Source of the DNA: Desulfoscipio geothermicus
GTDB taxonomy: Bacteria > Bacillota > Desulfotomaculia > Desulfotomaculales > Desulfallaceae
Assembly: GCA_016841645.1 (NCBI GenBank)
Contig: JAENYS010000006.1
Coordinates: forward strand, 62,001-126,000
Direction: 5' to 3'
DNA: 64,000 nt
Part shown: one piece after another, positions 58,074-64,000 of the stretch
How positions within the stretch are numbered: the stretch's first letter is position 1
Layout of the letters: each line of letters starts with the position of its first letter
Program-made: the position numbers and the translations under genes
Notes under the pieces: generated by a model
What the model was told of the DNA's origin: nothing
The model's database searches: none
What the model saw: only the letters and a program-made list of their open reading frames with translations

Positions 58074-59756
58074 TTGCAGCGTTGTTTAAAATATGTTCTT
58101 CTTATGGCCCTTCTAGTTAATTTTGTTCCTCTGGCTTATGCGGGTTCCGATACAAGCACAGTCATAATGCAAATTGGCAGCTCGCAAGCAGTGGTTGATG
58201 GTATAGCTTCCGAACTGCAGGTTTCTCCACAAATTAAAGATGACACTGCTTTAGTTCCACTGCGTTCCCTCGTAGAAATATTTGGTACACAAGTGGAATG
58301 GAATACCGTGGATAAGGAAATAACTTTATGCCAGGGGGAGACTATAATTAGGCTCCTAACTGAAAGAAGCGAAGCGGTTATAGAAGAAATTGTATACCCG
58401 CTGTCCGGAACTTTGGTGGTAGAAGACGGTATAACACTGGTGCCACTGCGTTTTTTAGTGGAAAACCTTAATTACCAAGTAAACTTTATACCCACAACCA
58501 AAGAAATATACATTAAGCTATCACCGCCGCCTAACCTGCCACCTGAAGCCCAATTTGAAATACTTAATGACACGGTTGCCCAGGGAGAAACGGTTATTTA
58601 TACAGAAAATAGCTCTGACCCGGACGATGACGAATTGGTGGAAAGAAAATGGATAGGAAAGCAAAGAGCGTTTTTTGCCCCCGGGGAGTATGAAGTGTCT
58701 TTGCAAGTAAAGGACAGTAATGGTTCCTGGAGTGATCCATTCACCAGGGTTATCAGGGTAACTGACGAAGTAAAAATGGATGAGCTCACCTATAACTTGA
58801 ATTATCCTGTGTCTGGTCAACCTTTAGACATGACCGATATTCCGGTGTTGGAATTAAAAAAATTAGACCCCGTGGTTATCCTTAACCAGGAAAAAGTTAT
58901 GATTAGCAATAGCCCGGAAACTGTTCCGCGAGCTGGGGTTCTCTACCGCGATGTTTTATGCGGGGAAAATCGTTTATATTATCATCACTTAAACGGCACT
59001 AATAAAGCAATCAAGATTTACCTATTGGCCGTCAATCAGGGATCCCAACCGGTAACTCTTGAAGTGAAGAGATGGGGTGTTGCCGGGCCGGCCGATCCCC
59101 TTGCTGTGGGGCGTATGGCAGCCTACCGGTTCCTTGATTCTAAACCATCTGACATGCAATACTTGGCTGTGCAACCAGGGGAAACGTTGGTGATTAATAA
59201 AGGAGCCCTTAATGATGTGAATCCGGGACAGACCATTCATGGCATTTTTGGAATTAATGCTTCTGACGACCTGCAATTTAATGTAGTGGCAGTAAGTAGT
59301 CCTTGGCAACTAGATAACTTGGAAAAATTACCTTTACTTACGCATGATGGCAAACATATTAGAGGTACTTTTTTAAGAGCAAACCGCAATGTTGCGTTAC
59401 GTCTTAATACCAAAGAACCGACCAGGTTGGTGGTGGCCGATGGTGAGGATGACTTGTTCTTATATGGAAAGGATGGGGAACAGCTTACACGGAACAAGGG
59501 TAATTATGGATTAAGTTATAGCATTGCCATACGGACTAAATATCCTGTAGGCGTATTATTTTCTGCCCGGGGAGGCGTTTTTGCCGGAGCCGGAAATTGG
59601 GATGGCAAGGCTTTTAACCTTCCTAACCAAGGTTCATTGCAGTCTAAAGCAGGATGTATGATTGGCGTGGTAGAACCTGGGGAAGAAAAAGTATTGGAGT
59701 TTATTCCCCCCGCCGGGTCTTATTTACCAGTTAATTTGATCTTCATACCATTTTAA
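58074..59756 (+). CDS. Secreted copper-amine-oxidase-N and PKD-like domain protein
   Basis: The product is 560 residues, TTG start after AAGGAGTGAATTGAA, signal peptide cleaved near AYA-GSD (about 24). Residues about 30-145 form a Cu_amine_oxidN1 module with two DDTALVPLRSLVEIFG / ITLVPLRFLVENL repeats. Residues about 150-225 look PKD-like (DPDDDELVERKWIGKQRAFFAPGEYEVSLQVKD). The rest (about 235-560) is beta-rich and unrecognised. No enzyme motif is seen. It is likely a wall-bound partner of the 54.4-kb protein, sharing the copper-amine-oxidase module. Confidence 0.8.
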   Translation: MQRCLKYVLLMALLVNFVPLAYAGSDTSTVIMQIGSSQAVVDGIASELQVSPQIKDDTALVPLRSLVEIFGTQVEWNTVDKEITLCQGETIIRLLTERSEAVIEEIVYPLSGTLVVEDGITLVPLRFLVENLNYQVNFIPTTKEIYIKLSPPPNLPPEAQFEILNDTVAQGETVIYTENSSDPDDDELVERKWIGKQRAFFAPGEYEVSLQVKDSNGSWSDPFTRVIRVTDEVKMDELTYNLNYPVSGQPLDMTDIPVLELKKLDPVVILNQEKVMISNSPETVPRAGVLYRDVLCGENRLYYHHLNGTNKAIKIYLLAVNQGSQPVTLEVKRWGVAGPADPLAVGRMAAYRFLDSKPSDMQYLAVQPGETLVINKGALNDVNPGQTIHGIFGINASDDLQFNVVAVSSPWQLDNLEKLPLLTHDGKHIRGTFLRANRNVALRLNTKEPTRLVVADGEDDLFLYGKDGEQLTRNKGNYGLSYSIAIRTKYPVGVLFSARGGVFAGAGNWDGKAFNLPNQGSLQSKAGCMIGVVEPGEEKVLEFIPPAGSYLPVNLIFIPF

Positions 59757-59789
59757 ATGGTACTTAAAACAAATAGATAGTGAGCAGCT

Positions 59790-59846
59790 AAAAAGGTGAC
59801 AACCTGCCTGTTGCAGGAGAACGGCCAGTCGCCTTTTTCTTTTTTC
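59790..59846 (+). terminator. Terminator before the marR operon
   Basis: AAAAAGGTGAC (59790-59800) pairs with GTCGCCTTTTT (59828-59838), with an inner CCTGC/GCAGG hairpin, then CTTTTTT. Confidence 0.8.
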
Positions 59847-59862
59847 CACCCCCAATTAGCGA

Positions 59863-59892
59863 TTGACAAGCATTAACATAACAAATTATACT
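59863..59892 (+). promoter_or_regulatory. Sigma-A promoter of the marR efflux operon
   Basis: TTGACA (59863-59868), 18 bp, TATACT (59887-59892), 66 bp before marR. Confidence 0.65.
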
Positions 59893-59958
59893 TAACACAG
59901 TAAATTATTCACTGCACAAACAAACATTACAACAACTAAACAAAGGGGGGAGCTGATA

Positions 59959-60426
59959 ATGAGTCAGGAGGTTCTTTTTCGCTATATCGAACGACTGGAG
60001 GAGATGCAGGGGCAGTTTCTGCGCCGCATTCACCAGGAGCTGGTCGGCGTGCTGGACCCTGGCATTACCGGCCACCAGTTTGTGGTCCTGAAAATGATCA
60101 AAGACCACGGCCAGATGACCGTGTCCCAGGTGGCTGAATGCCTGGGAGTGTCTCTGAGTGCCGTTACTGCTCTGGTAGACCGGTTGTGCAAAGCTGGGAT
60201 GGTGGAGCGCCATCGTTCGGCAGAAGACCGCCGTGTGGTCCAGTTGGAGATCACCGGGGAAGGGCGGCAGTTGGTCCAGGTATGCGACGAGGGGCGGCAG
60301 CGAATTATCTTGCGCTACCTGGGGCTACTCAATGAGGAAGATTTGTTACATATGATTAAGATTTATGAGAAAATAATATCCTTTATGAAGCAGGAAGATG
60401 CACAGCAAACACCAAGCCAGGTATAG
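59959..60426 (+). CDS. MarR-family transcriptional regulator
   Basis: The product is 155 residues with a winged helix: MTVSQVAECLGVSLSAVTALVDRLCKAGMVERHRSAEDRRVVQLEITGEGRQL (about 52-103), including the wing motif DRR. AAAGGGGGGAGCTGATA precedes the ATG. It is the first gene of an efflux operon and probably represses it until a drug, bile-like compound or aromatic ligand binds. Confidence 0.92.
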   Translation: MSQEVLFRYIERLEEMQGQFLRRIHQELVGVLDPGITGHQFVVLKMIKDHGQMTVSQVAECLGVSLSAVTALVDRLCKAGMVERHRSAEDRRVVQLEITGEGRQLVQVCDEGRQRIILRYLGLLNEEDLLHMIKIYEKIISFMKQEDAQQTPSQV

Positions 60427-60471
60427 TTTAACAGTCCGAGTTAATTAACAAACAGAGAGGGGAGAGCTAGA

Positions 60472-61626
60472 ATTAATCGCAAGGTCTATTACGTACTAAT
60501 TAGTCTACTGGTTATTTCGCTTGCTCTGTCAGGCTGCGGCGGTCAGGATGAGCAAAACACCGGCCAGGAGGAGACGGCCATTTCTGTTCAGACGGCGGCA
60601 GTGGAAAAAGGAACACTTGCTGACACCATCGTGGTTACCGGCAAGCTGGAAGCCCTGGCGGCATCGGATGTTGTGCCCGGCGGTCAGGGGGGTAAGGTGT
60701 ACTCCGTTAACGTGGAGTTGGGGGACAAGGTGAGCAAGGGACAAACCCTGATAACTCTGGAAAACACGGCCCTGGCGGCAGTGGTGCGGCAGGCGGAGCA
60801 GGGCGTGGCCCAGGCTGAATCTGCCCTTGAGTTGGCCAAGATTACCTTTGAACAGGCCAGTGCCAATTATGAGCGTGGCCGGGAGCTTTATAAATCCGGG
60901 GCCATCCCCCTGGGGGGGCAAACAGGTTTTGAAACCGCCTATCAAATACCGTATAAGCAAGCAAAGATAGATTTCGAAAGAGTTAAACCGGCAACCCTGG
61001 CTAATGCCCGGGCAGTGCTGGATTCGGCACAGGAACAGTACAACAATGCTTTTATTAAATCACCTATCAGCGGCGTTGTTACCGCTGTAAATGTCAACCC
61101 CGGCGAATTGGCCAGTTCCGGATCATCTTCGCCGGTCGTATCGGTTGTCAACCTGGACAAAGTGGTGGTAAAGGCCACTGTTACTGAAAGCCAGATTAAC
61201 AAAATCAAGTCCGGTCAGGAAGTGCCGGTGTTCATATGCGCGGTTTCAGAGAAACCATTCACCGGAATAATTGCTAACATAGCTTTGGCTGCTGATCCGA
61301 CCAGCAAAGCTTATCCCATCAAGGTGCAGATAAATAATTTCCAGCATACCCTAAAGCCCGGTATGTTTGCCGAGGTGCAAATAAAGGGTGACCGGCTGGA
61401 AACATTGCTGGTGCACAGGGAAGCTGTTGGGAAAACAGGCGATAAGGATACTGTTTGGGTTATTAACAAGGATAAAGCAACATCCCGGGAGGTTACCGTT
61501 GGTACCAGTGATAGTAAAAAAATTCAAATCCTTAAGGGACTCAAAGAAGGAGAACAAGTTGTTGTTTCCGGCCAGAACTTGCTTCAGGAAAATGCTAAAG
61601 TGGAAATAAAGAGCCAGGTGAAGTAA
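60472..61626 (+). CDS. RND efflux periplasmic-adaptor lipoprotein, apparent ATT start
   Basis: HlyD/AcrA-type adaptor of about 384 residues. The frame upstream of the first usual start encodes a complete lipoprotein signal (VYYVLISLLVISLALSGCGG, Cys near residue 23). The only codon placed after the ribosome site (AGGGGAG, 60458-60464, spacing 7) is ATT 60472; no ATG, GTG or TTG lies between the stop at 60442 and the signal. Barrel-sandwich hybrid (AVEKGTLADTIVVTGKLEA; INPIS-like FIKSPISGVVTAVNVNPGE), coiled coil (about 100-190), beta-barrel and membrane-proximal domains follow. It links the RND pump to outer components. Confidence 0.9.
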   Translation: MNRKVYYVLISLLVISLALSGCGGQDEQNTGQEETAISVQTAAVEKGTLADTIVVTGKLEALAASDVVPGGQGGKVYSVNVELGDKVSKGQTLITLENTALAAVVRQAEQGVAQAESALELAKITFEQASANYERGRELYKSGAIPLGGQTGFETAYQIPYKQAKIDFERVKPATLANARAVLDSAQEQYNNAFIKSPISGVVTAVNVNPGELASSGSSSPVVSVVNLDKVVVKATVTESQINKIKSGQEVPVFICAVSEKPFTGIIANIALAADPTSKAYPIKVQINNFQHTLKPGMFAEVQIKGDRLETLLVHREAVGKTGDKDTVWVINKDKATSREVTVGTSDSKKIQILKGLKEGEQVVVSGQNLLQENAKVEIKSQVK

Positions 61627-61630
61627 GCTT

Positions 61631-64000
61631 ATGAAAATTACTGATATTTCTATTAAGCGTCCGATGCTGGTTACAGTTGTTATTATCATTGTGCTTTTGC
61701 TGGGCGGGGTATCCCTGTCCCGCTTAAATATTGACCTTTTCCCCGAAATGGAATTGCCCGTGGCAGTGGTAGTGACCAATTACTCGGGGGTGGGTCCGGA
61801 AGAAATTGAACAGCAAATTACCAAACCCATCGAATCAGTACTTAGTTCAGTAAACAATTTGGATACCATTTCTTCAACAAGTAGTATGGGAAGTTCCACT
61901 GTAATGGTTATGTTAGACTGGGGTTCGGATATGGATTTTGCTTCGCTGGATATCCGGGAGAAAATCGATATCATACGCGACGTACTGCCGGATGAAGCAG
62001 ATACACCGGTCATTTACAAAGCAGATTTGAACATGATGCCCATTGTGCAGGTGGCGGCATATAGTGCAGATCCCATGCAGCTTAAACAGGAAATGGATGA
62101 TATAATCCTGCCTCGGCTGGAACGCGCAAGCGGTGTGGCCAGTGTTTGGTATGTGGGAGGTTGGGAAAGAGAAATTCAAGTGCGGGTTAATCCATCCAAG
62201 CTAAATGGTTATGGACTGAGCTTAAATTCTCTTACTGCTGCACTGGGCAGTGAGAATGTGAATTATTCCGCCGGTACTGTTCGAGAAGGCCGGGATGATT
62301 TCTTATTACGGGTTACCGGTGAATTTGAAAACCTTGATCAAGTGCGCCGGGTAGTGGTAGGTAACTTCGGGGGTTCTCCTGTATACTTGGAGGATGTTGC
62401 CGAAGTTGTAGATGGGCAAAAAAAAGTTGACCAGATCAACCGGGTTAATGGCCAGCCGGGCCTGACGCTAATGATCAACAAACAAAGTGGCGCCAATACG
62501 GTGGCAGCGGCCCGTGAGGTTAAAGCGGAATTGGAAAAGCTTCAGCAAGAAGTGCCTTCCGTCAGTTTTGATATCATCATGGATCAGTCGGAATATATTG
62601 AGCAATCGATTAATAATCTAATAAGGTCTGCGGTGGAAGGCGGCATACTTGCCGTATTTATTATCCTGATTTTTTTACGTAATTTCCGCAGTACTATGAT
62701 TATATCAACATCTATACCTATCGCCATTATAGGAGCTTTTGTACTATTATATTTTGATAATATGACCATTAATATGGTTACCCTGGGTGGTTTGGCGCTT
62801 GGTATAGGCTTAATCGTGGACGATTCCATTGTGGTATTGGAAAATATCTACCGTTATAGAGGAGAAGGCTTTGACAGGGTTGCTGCGGCCCAGGAGGCCA
62901 CAAATGAGGTGGGTCCGGCTGTCATTGCCTCATCTTTGACGCTGGTATCGGTGTTTTTGCCCATTGTTTTTGTGGAAGGCCTGGCCGCCCAACTTTTTAA
63001 ACCGATGGCACTGAGCATTAGCTTCTGCATATTGGCTTCGCTGGCGGTATCCATTACTTTGGTCCCTTTGCTGGCCTCTCGCTGGTTAAAAGTGAATAAA
63101 ACTGGCGATGTGCAATCAGTCAAACAAGAAAGACTCCGAGGGTGGCAGCGAATTTATAGTACATCCGAGCGATTGTTTAATAAGTTGGACATGCTTTACC
63201 GGCGGCTTTTGCATACGGCACTAAAACGGCGTAAACTGACGTTGCTGTTGGTGACGGTGATATTTGTGCTGACATTGTGTGCCATACCCTTGTTGGGGAT
63301 GGAATTTATGCCTAGTTCCGACCAAGGTTACGTTGGTATTTCCGTGGAAATGCCTAAGGGAACCGCTTTGAACGAAACCGACCGGGTAGTCACAGATATT
63401 GAGCGTATTCTTGAGACTATGCCAGGTATTCAAAGTGTTTCAAGCAGTGTTGGCAGTAGCGGATCAATGCTTGGTGGAGGGAACGCAGACCAAGCATCCA
63501 TTACCTTGAAGATGATGCCATTTTCCCAAAGGGATATTTCGTCTGAAGAACTGGCCGGCCAGTTAAGCATCAAACTACAAAATATACCGGGAGCCGACAT
63601 AAAAGTCACGGCGGTAGAATCAGGCATGGGTGGTGAATCTGCGCCGGTAGAAATTAAGATTAGTGGTGATGATCTGGATATCCTGGCTCAATTGGGCGAT
63701 CAGGTGGCCGCTATAGTACGGGAGGTGCCCGGCACTCGCGAGGTGACTAGCAGCTTGGAAGAGGGGCGCCCCGAGATGCATGTGGTGGTGAATAGGGATC
63801 GGGCCAGCATGTACGGTTTGGGCTTAGCAGAGGTCGCTTCAACAGTGCGCACGGCCATTGATGGCACTGTGGCCACTCGTTACCGGGTAGACGGTGATGA
63901 AGTGGATATTAGGGTGCAATTGTCCGGCAGCGCGGATGAGTTTACCCCCAATGAGCTATCCGGTTTGTATATAACTTCGTCAACCGGTGCCCTTATCCCG
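61631..64000 (+). CDS. RND efflux transporter (AcrB/SwrC-like), 3' end outside window
   Basis: The first 790 codons; the frame is open to the window edge. ISIKRPMLVTVVIIIVLLLGGVSLSRL is the first helix. RLNIDLFPEMELPVAVVV, a porter domain and LALGIGLIVDDSIVVLENIYRYRGEG (paired Asp of the proton relay in helix 4) follow. A second transmembrane block starts near 63220, with the second porter domain after it. It pumps drugs or lipophilic molecules using proton-motive force. ATG 61631 follows CAGGTGAAGTAAGCTT, 4 bp after the adaptor. Confidence 0.95.
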   Translation, partial: MKITDISIKRPMLVTVVIIIVLLLGGVSLSRLNIDLFPEMELPVAVVVTNYSGVGPEEIEQQITKPIESVLSSVNNLDTISSTSSMGSSTVMVMLDWGSDMDFASLDIREKIDIIRDVLPDEADTPVIYKADLNMMPIVQVAAYSADPMQLKQEMDDIILPRLERASGVASVWYVGGWEREIQVRVNPSKLNGYGLSLNSLTAALGSENVNYSAGTVREGRDDFLLRVTGEFENLDQVRRVVVGNFGGSPVYLEDVAEVVDGQKKVDQINRVNGQPGLTLMINKQSGANTVAAAREVKAELEKLQQEVPSVSFDIIMDQSEYIEQSINNLIRSAVEGGILAVFIILIFLRNFRSTMIISTSIPIAIIGAFVLLYFDNMTINMVTLGGLALGIGLIVDDSIVVLENIYRYRGEGFDRVAAAQEATNEVGPAVIASSLTLVSVFLPIVFVEGLAAQLFKPMALSISFCILASLAVSITLVPLLASRWLKVNKTGDVQSVKQERLRGWQRIYSTSERLFNKLDMLYRRLLHTALKRRKLTLLLVTVIFVLTLCAIPLLGMEFMPSSDQGYVGISVEMPKGTALNETDRVVTDIERILETMPGIQSVSSSVGSSGSMLGGGNADQASITLKMMPFSQRDISSEELAGQLSIKLQNIPGADIKVTAVESGMGGESAPVEIKISGDDLDILAQLGDQVAAIVREVPGTREVTSSLEEGRPEMHVVVNRDRASMYGLGLAEVASTVRTAIDGTVATRYRVDGDEVDIRVQLSGSADEFTPNELSGLYITSSTGALIP

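Overview
The window is a chromosomal backbone segment of a spore-forming, low-to-middle G+C Firmicute. The best fit is a strictly anaerobic Peptococcaceae/Desulfotomaculum-type clostridium. This rests on: YpeB, Spo0F, SpoIID and SpoIIID (endospore formation); indolepyruvate:ferredoxin oxidoreductase; acyl-CoA dehydrogenase next to a biotin-dependent-type carboxyltransferase; a proton-type F-ATPase; and SLH, S-layer-like and copper-amine-oxidase-N domain surface proteins. Gene order follows the Bacillus subtilis argS-pyrG-spo0F-fba-tal-rho-rpmE-prfA-prmC-ywlC-ywlE-rpiB-glyA-mnaA-atp-spoIID-spoIIID-mbl region very closely, with lineage-specific insertions. I see no rRNA, tRNA, CRISPR array, prophage or transposase gene.

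Layout. 1-5.4 kb: end of ypeB, then a T-box-controlled operon of an Lrp/AsnC regulator, an aminotransferase and iorAB. 5.4-16 kb: argS, pyrG, sppA, a Yip1-like membrane protein, spo0F, a zinc-ribbon protein, fba, a fructose-6-phosphate-aldolase-like transaldolase, a DUF2062 protein and rho. 16-28.5 kb: LysM-M23 peptidase, an orphan MntA-like nucleotidyltransferase, a radical SAM protein, rpmE, DUF1385, prfA, prmC, tsaC/ywlC, mntP, ywlE, rpiB, glyA, dCMP deaminase, a MazG-like protein and wecB/mnaA. 28.5-35 kb: acyl-CoA dehydrogenase, a divergent carboxyltransferase, a biotinyl-domain protein lacking the biotin lysine, and a CBS-PAS-PAS sigma-54 activator. Matching -24/-12 promoters lie before the first two genes. 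35.6-43.1 kb: the complete atp operon (Z-I-B-E-F-H-A-G-D-C). 43.1-47.5 kb: murA between two copies of a 25-bp repeat, spoIID, a 36-codon ORF, spoIIID and an mreB/mbl homologue. 47.8-64 kb: a cell-surface region with a subtilase carrying three SLH domains, an ECF sigma/anti-sigma pair, a secreted acidic S-layer-like protein, a TolC-like protein, a second copper-amine-oxidase-N protein, and a MarR-adaptor-RND efflux operon running off the window.

Working together. The most interesting regulatory signal is a near-identical bipartite promoter (GGAACTTTT, 13 bp, TGTCTAA). It occurs once before the ECF sigma gene and twice in tandem before the S-layer-like gene, with weaker relatives before the 58.1-kb surface protein and perhaps the SLH subtilase. 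This implies an autoregulated envelope regulon. The second is the sigma-54 fatty- or dicarboxylic-acyl-CoA locus with the EAMQM carrier. Third, identical 9-mers matching the Spo0A box stand before the zinc-ribbon gene, the atp operon and the SLH subtilase. Fourth, two well-conserved genes (the transaldolase and the RND adaptor lipoprotein) appear to start at ATA and ATT, each behind a well-placed ribosome binding site.

Limits: all calls come from reading the sequence. No database search, structure prediction or statistics were run. Family names are recognised from motifs, and start codons were chosen from Shine-Dalgarno spacing and family N-termini.
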